DNA of 64,000 nt. Origin: JAUSFM01 sp964343705 (GTDB lineage: Archaea > Nanobdellota > Nanobdellia > Woesearchaeales > UBA12501). The stretch lies in contig CAYFJX010000001.1 in the NCBI GenBank assembly GCA_964343705.1, positions 1 through 64,000 on the forward strand, written 5' to 3'. Every line of letters begins with the position of its first letter. The first letter of the stretch is position 1. The position numbers and the translations under genes were made by a program. The notes under the pieces are model-generated. The model ran no database searches. It was not told the origin of the DNA and saw nothing but the letters and a program-made list of their open reading frames with translations. Shown piece by piece: positions 33,198-42,730 of this stretch.

Positions 33198-34703
33198 ATG
33201 ACACTTACAATCATCCATGGACACACACAGAAGAATCTCAAGAAGTGGACAGGCAAAAAATGGTACCACCAACGTTTTGATGGGTCCCCCTACCTATTGC
33301 ACTTTATTGCTGAGGCTGAGATTGCAAAAGAACCACGCAAATTAGATGGCCACAACTATGTACATTACTGCTTTTTTGATAATGGCAAGGCAGACTGGTA
33401 CATTGAAATGGTGGACATCAAAAGAATTTACACCAGTGTAATCACCGCAGGAAAGAGCAATCCAAAAATTAGCACGCAGTTTCTTGCTGATTGGAAAAAT
33501 GATGAACATGAATTCTATGAAAAATGCATAGAGATAGGTAACACCAATCTCTCAGAGCTTCGTGATACTGAGCTTCTTGCATTGCATGATGATTTCCTAC
33601 ATATAACCCTACGACGTAACAGCAGCAGCTCAGTTATTGATGGTTTTGCACTTGGAACAGACACACTTATTGCAGAAAAAATAAAGGTAGTGTATGAAAC
33701 TTCCAAGCTCAAAGAGACAATGAGATCAACAGAAGTATTTTCCATACTCACAGCCCCAGTTCATCTTTCATTTATCAATCATGCAGAAGTTGCCCTCCTG
33801 AAACTAGCAGTAGCAGTCAAGAAAGACCCCAACAGAAAAGAAGACCTACTTGCAGAACATCAAAAGAACTTTTTTTGGATTCGAAATAATTATGTTGATG
33901 CAAATGTACTAGATACTGTATACTTTAACGAAGAATTAGACAAGATTTTTTCAATTAACATTGATGTTGAAGAAGAAATAAAGAAAATAGAGGAAACACC
34001 TCAAGTAAACAAAAATAGAAAAGCAGAGCTTATGAAAAAACTTACATTAGATGATGAACTCAAACTGTTAATTAAAGTGTCAGAAGATTTTACCTATTGG
34101 CAAGATGAAAGAAAAAAGGCAACATTCTGGACTGCACACTATGCAACACTAATCCTTGAAGAAATTGGCAAGAGGGTAGGAATAAGTGCAGATCTTCTCA
34201 AATACGCAAGCCCACGGGAAATCGCTGCAGTGTTCAAAAAAGAAATCACCCAGGAAGAGCTCACAGAACGACAAAAGAATAGCGTGTTTTATTGGGATAC
34301 TGAGGGACATGAATGTCTCAGTGGAGAAGAGGCAGAAAAAGTAAAACAAACAATTTTAGGCACCACTGATTTATCAGATGTTGATGACTTCAGAGGCCTC
34401 ACTGCAAGCATGGGTAAGGCAACAGGCACAGTAAAAGTCCTTAAATCTGCAAAAGAAGTTGACAAAGTGGAAGAAGGTGACATCCTTGTGGCAGTAATGA
34501 CAAGACCTGATTATGTTCCCGCCATGAAAAAAGCAGCCGCCATAGTAACAGATGAAGGTGGTGTAACGTGTCACGCAGCAATAGTCAGTAGGGAACTTGG
34601 CATCCCATGTATAATCGGCACCAAAATTGCCACAAAGGTTTTAAAAGATGGAATGCAAGCAGAGGTCAACGCTAATCATGGCTGGGTGAAAATAGTAAAA
34701 TAA
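33198..34703 (+). CDS. His-swivel protein 4
   Basis: 501 residues, first of three tandem paralogues. Starts with GKKWYHQRFDGSPYLL; middle motifs are LTAPVHLSFINHAEVALLKLA, FFWIRNNY and DERKKATFW. The mobile domain at about 408-501 has phospho-His near 459 (EGGVTCHAAIVSREL). A TTTAAAAA box lies about 24-32 bases before the ATG. Conserved N-terminal aromatic and basic residues suggest a binding site for a phosphorylated or acidic substrate, but this is not established. Confidence 0.82.
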   Translation: MTLTIIHGHTQKNLKKWTGKKWYHQRFDGSPYLLHFIAEAEIAKEPRKLDGHNYVHYCFFDNGKADWYIEMVDIKRIYTSVITAGKSNPKISTQFLADWKNDEHEFYEKCIEIGNTNLSELRDTELLALHDDFLHITLRRNSSSSVIDGFALGTDTLIAEKIKVVYETSKLKETMRSTEVFSILTAPVHLSFINHAEVALLKLAVAVKKDPNRKEDLLAEHQKNFFWIRNNYVDANVLDTVYFNEELDKIFSINIDVEEEIKKIEETPQVNKNRKAELMKKLTLDDELKLLIKVSEDFTYWQDERKKATFWTAHYATLILEEIGKRVGISADLLKYASPREIAAVFKKEITQEELTERQKNSVFYWDTEGHECLSGEEAEKVKQTILGTTDLSDVDDFRGLTASMGKATGTVKVLKSAKEVDKVEEGDILVAVMTRPDYVPAMKKAAAIVTDEGGVTCHAAIVSRELGIPCIIGTKIATKVLKDGMQAEVNANHGWVKIVK

Positions 34704-34727
34704 ACAGAATAAAGGAATAATACCACA

Positions 34728-36197
34728 ATGACAAAAACAACAGGCAATCAAGCAATAACAAAAGAAACCATCTTCAAACAGATTAAGAAGAAGTGGTATG
34801 CGCAAGGATTTAACTGCACACCCTTACTTCTAGGTGGACCTGGCCTCAGCGGATTTGATGTCAAGCCAACATTAGGAGATAATTATAAGAGCTTTCTGTG
34901 GGAATTCAAAAACGAGTACGGTAAAATGTACTATGCTGTTGATGACCTAGAACGACTTGGCAAACTACTTGTTGCCAAAATCAAAAAAGAAAAAAACTAC
35001 ATTGACATGCTTAGGAAAAAAGATCAAAAACGGCAAGAAAAAACAATACAAGATGTTATTGCAATCCCAGAAAAGGAATACAAAAACCTGTCTGACAAAG
35101 AATTATACAATCTTCTTCGTAAAGCAGCAAAAGCAAACAGAGACGTTGGAAAAATATCCCACATAATAGAAGGATTTTCTCTCACAGCAGACACTGAAAT
35201 AAAAGAACGACTCGAGAAGTATGTAAAAGATAGAAAAAAACTCAACAAATACCTCTCACTTCTATCCACACCAACAGAGCGCTCATTTATCAACGAACGA
35301 GAAGAGGACCTACATGAGATTGCACAGATTACAGACAAGGACAAACGAAAAAAAGCAATAGAAAAACATCTTAAGAAATTTTACTGGGTGCAAAACACGT
35401 ATGCTGGACGTGTACGACTTACACCAGAAGAAATAGAAAAAGAATTAAGCACACTTCAGTATGAAGCAATTGACTTTGCAAAAATAGAACAAGAAAAAAA
35501 TGAAGCACTCAAACTCCTGCAACTTGATGAAGAACTAACCATGCTACTTCAGGCATCTGTTGACATCACAAGCTGGCAAGATGAAAGAAAAAAGAACATT
35601 TTCATTAACATTGATGTAATAGAAGGAGTTATTGAAGAGATAGGTAAGCGATTAGAAATTGACCATAAACTTCTGAGGTACATTACTTACCATGAAGCAG
35701 TTGAAGGGGATATATTCTTGCAAGAAAATCTCAAGGAAACACTCACAACACGACGAGCAGGAATGATCCATTTTGCTGATGACACAAACACAGATGGAAT
35801 TCTTATTGGAGACGAGTACAAAGAATTCCATGAACGTATAGGTGAGGAAGAAAAAAAGCAACTTGAAACAAAAGAATTCAAAGGCATGGCTGCTTGTACT
35901 GGCATAGCAATTGGAAAAGTTCGCGTTTGCACTAGTCTACAAGCAATACAAGATTTTAAAGAAGGAGAAGTGCTTGTTGCATCCATGACTCGTCCAGAAT
36001 ATCTTCCAGCAATGAAAAAAGCATGTGCCATAGTTACTGACGAAGGAGGGATTACCTGCCACGCAGCTATTGTGTCCCGGGAACTTGGTATTCCCTGCAT
36101 CATCGGCACCAAGATTGCAACTAAGACCCTTCAAGATGGTGATACAGTTGAAGTTAAGGCAAACCATGGATTAGTTATAATCAGGGAAAAGGGATGA
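34728..36197 (+). CDS. His-swivel protein 5
   Basis: 489 residues, 24 bases after protein 4. Start KKKWYAQGFNCTPLLL; middle LSTPTERSFINEREEDL, FYWVQNTY and DERKKNIF. Phospho-His near 445 (EGGITCHAAIVSREL). It is clearly homologous to proteins 4 and 6 over the full length, yet the N-terminal halves are far more diverged than the mobile domains. This is what is expected if the acceptor part has specialised for different substrates while the phosphate-carrying part kept one donor. Confidence 0.82.
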   Translation: MTKTTGNQAITKETIFKQIKKKWYAQGFNCTPLLLGGPGLSGFDVKPTLGDNYKSFLWEFKNEYGKMYYAVDDLERLGKLLVAKIKKEKNYIDMLRKKDQKRQEKTIQDVIAIPEKEYKNLSDKELYNLLRKAAKANRDVGKISHIIEGFSLTADTEIKERLEKYVKDRKKLNKYLSLLSTPTERSFINEREEDLHEIAQITDKDKRKKAIEKHLKKFYWVQNTYAGRVRLTPEEIEKELSTLQYEAIDFAKIEQEKNEALKLLQLDEELTMLLQASVDITSWQDERKKNIFINIDVIEGVIEEIGKRLEIDHKLLRYITYHEAVEGDIFLQENLKETLTTRRAGMIHFADDTNTDGILIGDEYKEFHERIGEEEKKQLETKEFKGMAACTGIAIGKVRVCTSLQAIQDFKEGEVLVASMTRPEYLPAMKKACAIVTDEGGITCHAAIVSRELGIPCIIGTKIATKTLQDGDTVEVKANHGLVIIREKG

Positions 36198-36210
36198 TAA
36201 GGGAAACTAC

Positions 36211-37713
36211 ATGAAAGCAATTAAGAACGCTGTTATTCCAAAAGAAAAAGTATTTGAGCAAGTCAAGAACAAGTGGTATACACAAGGCTTTAATGGAGCC
36301 CCTATTCTTTCTGCACCAGCTGGCACATTAAGTAGTTTTGACATTGGTGAAACCTTAGGAGATGAGTTTCAACACCAACTTCTTGAGTTCAAAGAAGATG
36401 TTGCAAAATTACACTACCCTGTTGATGACCTAGAACGCCTATCAAAAATCATACTTACAAAACTTGAAAAAGATAAGAACTTCTTTGAAAAAGTGGAAAA
36501 AAAATACCAAGCAACATTTGACAAAGCATTTCAAGACTTACTTGGAGAAGCACAAACACCTTTTGCTTTTGCAGAGGGGTTGACAGATATTTCCAACACA
36601 GAACTTGTTGCACTCATTAACAAAGCTTTGGATGTTGTTCGCCTGTCAGTTGGACAAGGCCATATCATAGAAGCTTTTGCATTAACAACTGACAAGCAGC
36701 TTTTGGAATCACTCAGAAAATATATCCCCAATCAAAAAAAACTCAATAGTGCATATGCAAAACTTTCATCCCCCACAAAAAGATCATTTATAGGCAAAAG
36801 TGAAGCAGACCTTGGAAAAATAGCGTGTATTAAGGATGATAAGAAACGAGATGCTGCTATACAAAAACATATAGAAAAATTCTTCTGGATCAAGAACAGT
36901 TTTGCAGGTAAAGTCACCATTTCCCCTGAAGATATTGAAGAGGAATTACCCCTGTACTACAACTACAAAGAAACAGACCTTGGTGCTTTGGAGAAAGAAC
37001 AAAAAGAAATGATCAGTGAGTACAAAATAACTGGAAAAACCCTAACCTTGTTACAAGCCACAAAGTATGTTGCATTATTTCAAGACAATCGAAAAGTGAA
37101 CATGCTCAGGAGCTTTCACTATGGAGATATCCTAATAGAAGAACTTAGCAAGCGGTTAGGAATTGACATTAAACTGGTGAGATATTTGTCTGCATACGAA
37201 TTTAATGAATCAGTATTTACTGATACCACACTAAAAAAGACACTTGAAGAACGACGCAGAGGAACAATAATGTACCATACTCCTAGCGGTGAGGGGATAC
37301 TAACAGGAGATGATTACAAGAAATTCTGCGCGGAATTGCAAAAGGCAAGAGGTGTAGAAATTGATCTAAAACAATTAAATGGCTTATCTGCGTCAGTGGG
37401 AACTGCTTTGGGCAAAGTAAGTATTTGCAGTAGCCTAGACGACATCAACAATTTCGAAAAAGGCGATATTCTTGTTGCATCAATGACCAAGGTTGAGTTC
37501 TTACCTGCAATGAGAAAAGCAGCAGCCATTATTACTGATGAAGGTGGCATCACATGCCATGCAGCAATAGTCAGCAGAGAATTTGGCATCCCTTGCGTTA
37601 TTGGCACCAAACATGCAACAAGAGTTTTGCACAATGGTGATCTTGTCGAAGTACGAGCAAACCATGGAGTGGTAATCATTAAGGAAAGAACCATAGAACG
37701 GAGTCAACAGTAG
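36211..37713 (+). CDS. His-swivel protein 6
   Basis: 500 residues, 13 bases after protein 5. Start KNKWYTQGFNGAPILS; middle LSSPTKRSFIGKSEADL, FFWIKNSF and DNRKVNML (the usual Lys-Lys is changed). Phospho-His near 450 (EGGITCHAAIVSREF). The gene ends 1 base before the SGNH-hydrolase gene, so swivel and hydrolase are one transcript. The C-terminal end adds an extra basic and polar tail (KERTIERSQQ). Confidence 0.82.
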   Translation: MKAIKNAVIPKEKVFEQVKNKWYTQGFNGAPILSAPAGTLSSFDIGETLGDEFQHQLLEFKEDVAKLHYPVDDLERLSKIILTKLEKDKNFFEKVEKKYQATFDKAFQDLLGEAQTPFAFAEGLTDISNTELVALINKALDVVRLSVGQGHIIEAFALTTDKQLLESLRKYIPNQKKLNSAYAKLSSPTKRSFIGKSEADLGKIACIKDDKKRDAAIQKHIEKFFWIKNSFAGKVTISPEDIEEELPLYYNYKETDLGALEKEQKEMISEYKITGKTLTLLQATKYVALFQDNRKVNMLRSFHYGDILIEELSKRLGIDIKLVRYLSAYEFNESVFTDTTLKKTLEERRRGTIMYHTPSGEGILTGDDYKKFCAELQKARGVEIDLKQLNGLSASVGTALGKVSICSSLDDINNFEKGDILVASMTKVEFLPAMRKAAAIITDEGGITCHAAIVSREFGIPCVIGTKHATRVLHNGDLVEVRANHGVVIIKERTIERSQQ

Positions 37714-37714
37714 A

Positions 37715-39025
37715 ATGCCACTGAAGAAAAAAGTTGGAGGAGTTCTCATTTTCATTGTAACAATTATGGTATTGTTTGTGGTGACTGAAGTTGGCTTGCG
37801 AGCATTCTACCCTCAATTAACACCAACAACAAATGAACCATCCAAAAGTTTTAACCAGTGTGCAGCACAGATTGAATTCAGTGAGCAGGGTGAAAAAAAG
37901 AAGTCAATCATACAAGTACCTGATTTCCTTATATCAGATCCAATTATAATCTATTCAAACAAGGGTAAGAAAAGGGATATACCTATTGAAGCATTACCCT
38001 TTCCTGAACTTAGCGCGATTGGGCTTAAACCAGTACCTTATTGTAAGATCAGTAAAACAAGTGAAAACCCCCCAAACATGGCAAACTACAGATTAAACAA
38101 TCTTGGTATGCGCATGAACAAGGACAGTACGCCAAAGCCACGTGTCGGCACAAAAAGAATCCTTCTCATTGGAGACTCTTTTGTTTTTGGCACAGGAATT
38201 GACCAGAATGAGACACTTAATTATTTTTTAGACAATCTTCTCCCTGAAAATACCGAAGTGCTTAATGGGGGTATCCCCACACTTTCAAGTCTACAAACAA
38301 ACTTGCTTTTTAGCAGCACGTACAAAACACTGGAAGCAGACACAGTAATTTTCTTACAGTACATGAATGATGTAACAGATAACCTTCGTCCATCTTCTAA
38401 GTACCGACGACCAACATACATACCAGAAAATGATACAATAGAAAAAATAATGGCTGAAAAAAAACCTACGAAAAAAGAAAGCCCCCCTCCCAATCCGTTA
38501 ATTCACAAATCTCACTTCCTAACGCTGTTTAGTAAGACAATGGAAAAAATTACAACCCCAAAAAAGCCATTGGGTACAAACCCCAGACTCCTTCCTTTGC
38601 TCCAACTGCTAAGAAAACAACCAATACCTGTTATAGAAAAAGCATACATATTCAACTGCGACCAAGTACTTGCTCCACTCAAAGAAGCTGTAGGTGAAAC
38701 TGGTGCACGTTTCATGCTAGTCCATATCCCTTCACGATTAGAAATGGACAGGAAAGCATTTGTAGATACAATTAAGAATCATGCAGACCTCTCTGTGGAT
38801 GAATTTGACCAAGAATTAGTTGGGAGAAAAATAGCAGAATGCGCAAAAGAACACAACATCCCATTCATTAACCTCCAACCATACTTCAAAAAATACACCA
38901 CCCAATCAGGGGCTGAATGGTACAACTCTCATGGCAGTCATTGGTCGCCTAAAGCAACACAATTAACAGCTCGAGTGTTAAACACTGTCCTTAGCAAGGA
39001 ATTTAAAAACAGAATAAAAGAATAA
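37715..39025 (+). CDS. Membrane-anchored SGNH/GDSL-hydrolase-like protein 1
   Basis: 436 residues. One N-terminal membrane segment (about 8-28), then an extracellular domain. The nucleophile block is ILLIGDSFVFGTGIDQNET near residue 150; the Gly block is LNGGIPTLSSLQ; the Asn is in FLQYMNDVTDN; the His is in SHGSHWSPKAT near 405. This order matches SGNH hydrolases and AlgX/AlgJ-type O-acyl transfer proteins. The Asp usually found just before the His is absent. It is in the operon of His-swivel proteins 4-6 and followed by an acyltransferase, so it may move acyl groups on envelope glycans. Confidence 0.75.
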   Translation: MPLKKKVGGVLIFIVTIMVLFVVTEVGLRAFYPQLTPTTNEPSKSFNQCAAQIEFSEQGEKKKSIIQVPDFLISDPIIIYSNKGKKRDIPIEALPFPELSAIGLKPVPYCKISKTSENPPNMANYRLNNLGMRMNKDSTPKPRVGTKRILLIGDSFVFGTGIDQNETLNYFLDNLLPENTEVLNGGIPTLSSLQTNLLFSSTYKTLEADTVIFLQYMNDVTDNLRPSSKYRRPTYIPENDTIEKIMAEKKPTKKESPPPNPLIHKSHFLTLFSKTMEKITTPKKPLGTNPRLLPLLQLLRKQPIPVIEKAYIFNCDQVLAPLKEAVGETGARFMLVHIPSRLEMDRKAFVDTIKNHADLSVDEFDQELVGRKIAECAKEHNIPFINLQPYFKKYTTQSGAEWYNSHGSHWSPKATQLTARVLNTVLSKEFKNRIKE

Positions 39026-39064
39026 TAAAAGAATTTTTAAATACCTATAGGAGAACTGACGCAG

Positions 39065-40210
39065 ATGGGTCAAAAAAAACGCATAAAAGACGCTCTTAAA
39101 CAACTCCAAGGAGGAGATGCAAGAACAACTACTGTAGAACTTGAATACCCAAAGAAGATCCGTACAAAAAGTAAGCCACGCGTCTGGTACAATAAGTTTG
39201 TTTTTGCATTGCAAAAAAAACTTGTACCAAGCCACTTCAAAAATTGGCTTCTGGGCACAACAGGAATGAATGTTGGACACGACTGCTGTATCCCTCACGA
39301 TATTTCTTTTGATCCTTACTTTCCAGAACTGATTACACTTGGACCAGGTACGTTAGTAGGTGGTGGTTCAACCCTCAAAGCACACACAGTAAAAGATAAC
39401 AAACTCACACTTGGTAAGATAACCTTTGCTGAACGAGCAATGTGCGGAGGAATGTCTCTAATTCTTCCTGGCGCAGGAATTCAGAAGAATTCAATTCTTA
39501 ACATGCATGCGACACTGGACAAAGTTATGCCAGAAGCAGAACTATGGGCAGGTGAACCTGCAAAGTGCACCATGAAGTTTACACCTGAGCTTGTAGATAA
39601 ATTCTTTAAGAAAGCAACAACAGACCCTGCTGAGCAAAAGAAATACTACAAAGAAGCAAAAGCAAAGATTCAAGCATTTATCAAAGATCCCAAGCAATCC
39701 TACTTAAAGATTTACTACAATGGAAACCGCGCAGGCGCAGGTAATGACTGGTTTAGGGCACGAAGTACCTTCCGCATTTTTTATAATGGAATTATCACAG
39801 AATTTACCCGACTCCTCCCACACTGCTGGTTCAAAACAGTACTACTTAAAATGATGGGTGCCAAGATTGGCAAAAATTGCTACATTGGAAAAGGAGTTGT
39901 GTTTGATCATATTTATGGCGACATGGTGACATTAGAAGATAATGTGCGTGTTGATGACTATGCTTATTTTGATGGCCATGAATACACTCTTACTCAAACA
40001 GTATTTGGGCGTGTACTATGTAAAAAAGGTTCCTGGATAAAAAAACACACGTTGATTCGATGTGGTTGTATTATTGGTGAAGGCGCTATTATTGAGAAAA
40101 AAAGCCTTGCTGGTAAAGAAATCCCTGCTGGAGAGGTCTGGGGTGGTGTACCAGCAAAACTCATTAGAAAAGTATCTGACAAAGACCGCGAAGCAAAAAA
40201 ACAGTTCTAA
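39065..40210 (+). CDS. Hexapeptide-repeat (left-handed beta-helix) acyltransferase, duplicated
   Basis: 381 residues with two beta-helix regions. The first is about 70-175 (NVGHDCCIPHD, ITLGPGTLVGGGSTL, AELWAGEPAKC). The second is about 270-370 (KIGKNCYIGKGVVF, VTLEDNVRVDDYAYFDGHE, EVWGGVPAKLIRKVS). Both end in the W-x-G-x-P-A-K motif typical of sugar O-acetyltransferases. The duplication suggests either an internal dimer or two substrate sites. A TTTAAATA box is about 25 bases upstream with AGGAGA in the leader. It probably uses acetyl-CoA to acylate a sugar or lipid-linked glycan of this cluster. Confidence 0.82.
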   Translation: MGQKKRIKDALKQLQGGDARTTTVELEYPKKIRTKSKPRVWYNKFVFALQKKLVPSHFKNWLLGTTGMNVGHDCCIPHDISFDPYFPELITLGPGTLVGGGSTLKAHTVKDNKLTLGKITFAERAMCGGMSLILPGAGIQKNSILNMHATLDKVMPEAELWAGEPAKCTMKFTPELVDKFFKKATTDPAEQKKYYKEAKAKIQAFIKDPKQSYLKIYYNGNRAGAGNDWFRARSTFRIFYNGIITEFTRLLPHCWFKTVLLKMMGAKIGKNCYIGKGVVFDHIYGDMVTLEDNVRVDDYAYFDGHEYTLTQTVFGRVLCKKGSWIKKHTLIRCGCIIGEGAIIEKKSLAGKEIPAGEVWGGVPAKLIRKVSDKDREAKKQF

Positions 40211-40261
40211 ACACCTTAAAACTAATAAAAAATAAAAAGGCCAAGGTTCTGAAATACGTAT

Positions 40262-41566
40262 ATGATACTAGAGGTGATACTAGGATTCTGTATACTTTCA
40301 ACTACATTATTACTCTTCCAGCAAAAACGGAAGTATAAAAGGCTCAAGAAAGAAATAGAAGATAGTGAATCAGGGGAGATCTGGGACCCAAAAAAATGGA
40401 TGCCAGATAAAGAATCACATTCTAAGCTTGAAGAGGAAATTGAAAATGCACCTCTTGAACCAACCATGCTTAGTTCAAAAAAGCCTTCACAGTACGCTAT
40501 TGATAATAGCCCACAAAGTGAGTATAGTAAAGACCCCACTAAGGAAGGAATGCGTGGTGTTCGAGAAAATCTTTCTGATGCAAGACAACGAATGCCAACA
40601 CCAAAATCCCTTAAAGAAAAAATAGGAACTATGCTCAAAAATGTGAAAAACATTGCATACAATGGTTTTGACAATACTGTTGGTTTGCCTATTGCACTGT
40701 ACCAAAATCATAAAACAAAAAAGCATTTTAAGAAAAACCCAAATAGTAAAGATCCTCTGACATACCTTATGCATGGGTTAGGTCAAAACAGGGGAAGTCA
40801 GTGGCGGCGAGCTCGTGATTTACGTAAAAGAGGTATGCATGCTTATCATTTGAAAGGAAATCATGATCTTGGAAATAAAGGATCCACAGATGAAGCTTTT
40901 GATCAAATAGAAGAGTTTCATGAAGATACTGGACTAGAACGAAAATCAAAAGGACACTACAGAGCATTTAGTGGGCACAGTAGCGGGGGTAATACTGGTA
41001 TTTCCATGGCAAGTGATAAGCGCATAAAAAAGTATGGAATTAACCATGTGCAGGCTGTTGCGCCAACACCTGCTGGCTTTGAAAAATTACGAACTGCAGA
41101 AGTAAAAGCAGCTGGGATTATTATCAATGTTGATCATGAAGATACTCGAAAAAGCAAGCCTGCTCGAAAAGAAGCAATCAGACTTCATCGAGAAAAACCT
41201 AATGTGCCAGTGTATGTTGTTTCGGGTGAGCATGATGCACTTGTTCCACCTGATGATGCAGTATACAAACATGCAAAAGGGTATAAAGTACTGAAAGGAG
41301 AACACACCACTCATTTTGGTACAAGTGGTGTCAATGAAAAAGCAAATAAGGAGCTTAATGAGTTGCTAACTGATAAGTCAGGGTACCGACCAACTGAGTG
41401 GTACAAGCCAAAAACAGGCTCTGTGAAGGAACACAAACGTGACTTTTTAGGACGTGATGAACATGGGCGAAAAGAGCTGCAGAAATGGGAACAAAACAAA
41501 AAAAAGTACCAGGGAGAAAAGCCTGTTGTTGAATATGAAGTTAAGAAACAGAAAAAAGCCGCATAA
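40262..41566 (+). CDS. Membrane-anchored alpha/beta hydrolase
   Basis: 434 residues. N-terminal hydrophobic anchor (VILGFCILSTTLLLF), a charged linker to about 140, then an alpha/beta-hydrolase domain: oxyanion region LMHGLGQNRGS, nucleophile Ser in FSGHSSGGNTG, Asp in GEHDALVPPD and His in GEHTTHFGTSG. All three catalytic residues are present. It is likely an esterase or thioesterase at the membrane. It follows the acyltransferase by 51 bases and may remove or transfer the same kind of acyl group. Confidence 0.8.
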   Translation: MILEVILGFCILSTTLLLFQQKRKYKRLKKEIEDSESGEIWDPKKWMPDKESHSKLEEEIENAPLEPTMLSSKKPSQYAIDNSPQSEYSKDPTKEGMRGVRENLSDARQRMPTPKSLKEKIGTMLKNVKNIAYNGFDNTVGLPIALYQNHKTKKHFKKNPNSKDPLTYLMHGLGQNRGSQWRRARDLRKRGMHAYHLKGNHDLGNKGSTDEAFDQIEEFHEDTGLERKSKGHYRAFSGHSSGGNTGISMASDKRIKKYGINHVQAVAPTPAGFEKLRTAEVKAAGIIINVDHEDTRKSKPARKEAIRLHREKPNVPVYVVSGEHDALVPPDDAVYKHAKGYKVLKGEHTTHFGTSGVNEKANKELNELLTDKSGYRPTEWYKPKTGSVKEHKRDFLGRDEHGRKELQKWEQNKKKYQGEKPVVEYEVKKQKKAA

Positions 41567-41624
41567 TTCTAAGAGATATGAAAAACCGAAAGCTTTTTAT
41601 ACATGAAGTAATAATAATTACCAA

Positions 41625-42215
41625 ATGGTAAAAAAAATTACCAAAACAGAAATTATTGCACAATATCTCAATGATTATGGTAAAAGATATTATCTCAGAG
41701 AATTAGCCAATATTCTCAACAAACCCCACCAGACTATAAAGCCATATTTACAAGATCTTGTAAAGGAAAAAATACTTCTCAAATTTGAAAGGAAAAACTT
41801 TGTTGAATACGGACTCAACATGAAAAACTCCCAAATTTACGACCACTTAGTTATCACTGAAAAAGAAAAACTCATGAAAAGATTGCAAGAAGACACATAT
41901 TTAAGAGTATTTTTTGAAAAACTCACCCCTTTTTTCCAGCAAAACACATTTATACTTTTTGGCTCAGCAGTAAATAAAATACAAAAAGGGTCAGACATAG
42001 ATATTGTAAACATATGGAAAAAAGATGCGAAAAAAGGAATACAAGAATTTGAACAAGTATATAATAAGAAAATCCATGAAATCTCTGTCCCAAGCATAAA
42101 AAAAATCTCCCCTAGATTAATCAAAGAAATATACAAAAAACACCTTATTTTAAACAACACAGAAGAAGTAATAAGATATTTTGGTGAACTTTATGAAAAA
42201 AATCAATTGGTGTAA
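41625..42215 (+). CDS. MNT-type nucleotidyltransferase antitoxin fused to HTH
   Basis: 196 residues. Residues 1-80 are a winged helix (YYLRELANILNKPHQTIKPYLQDLVKEKIL). Residues 95-196 are a minimal nucleotidyltransferase with FILFGSAVNKIQKGSDIDIVNI, including the GS and D-x-D metal site. Such MNT proteins neutralise HEPN toxins, in known cases by adding AMP to a Tyr, and the fused HTH would autoregulate the operon. It overlaps the HEPN gene by 23 bases. Confidence 0.82.
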   Translation: MVKKITKTEIIAQYLNDYGKRYYLRELANILNKPHQTIKPYLQDLVKEKILLKFERKNFVEYGLNMKNSQIYDHLVITEKEKLMKRLQEDTYLRVFFEKLTPFFQQNTFILFGSAVNKIQKGSDIDIVNIWKKDAKKGIQEFEQVYNKKIHEISVPSIKKISPRLIKEIYKKHLILNNTEEVIRYFGELYEKNQLV

Positions 42216-42675
42216 AAAGCAAGTAAACGGAATAAAATTAGTAGAGCCAAATGATAATATTAGCCAAGAATATTTTGAAAATGCTGAAGAAAGTTTACAG
42301 GTTCTAAGAAGTATTTATGAAACAAGATCAAATATGTGGCTTGCAACAACAAAATACTATATTGAATATTTCGCTATTTATTCAGTTTTAATGAAAATAG
42401 GAATAAAATGTGAAATACATGATTGCACAATTTTATTAGTAAACTTTCTTGAAAAGGAAAAGATCTTTAAGGAAGGTGTAAGCAAGATTTTAGAAGAAGA
42501 TAAAGGACTAAGAATAGATAACCAATACTATTTAAAGAATAAAGAAGTGCCTATAAATTTTGAAGAATTAGCAGATTTCCTGATTTCAATAAAGAATATG
42601 CTAGATATGTTAGACAAAGAAAGAATAGAAGAGATTAGGAAAAAGATACAAGATGAAGAAGTAACAAAAACATAA
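42193..42675 (+). CDS. HEPN-domain toxin
   Basis: 160 residues from ATG 42193; TTG 42181 is an alternative. It is all-helical with ENAEESLQVLRSIYETRSNMWLATTKYYIEYFAIYSVLMKIGIKCEIH, the usual HEPN layout of paired helices with a Tyr-rich second helix. A clean RxxxxH ribonuclease motif is not obvious, so the active site may be diverged. Directly downstream of and overlapping the MNT antitoxin, it completes an MNT/HEPN module. Confidence 0.75.
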   Translation: MKKINWCKKQVNGIKLVEPNDNISQEYFENAEESLQVLRSIYETRSNMWLATTKYYIEYFAIYSVLMKIGIKCEIHDCTILLVNFLEKEKIFKEGVSKILEEDKGLRIDNQYYLKNKEVPINFEELADFLISIKNMLDMLDKERIEEIRKKIQDEEVTKT

Positions 42676-42730
42676 TATACAACCATCAAAAGAGTATGAT
42701 TTATATAAGATATATTTCTACACTCATCTA

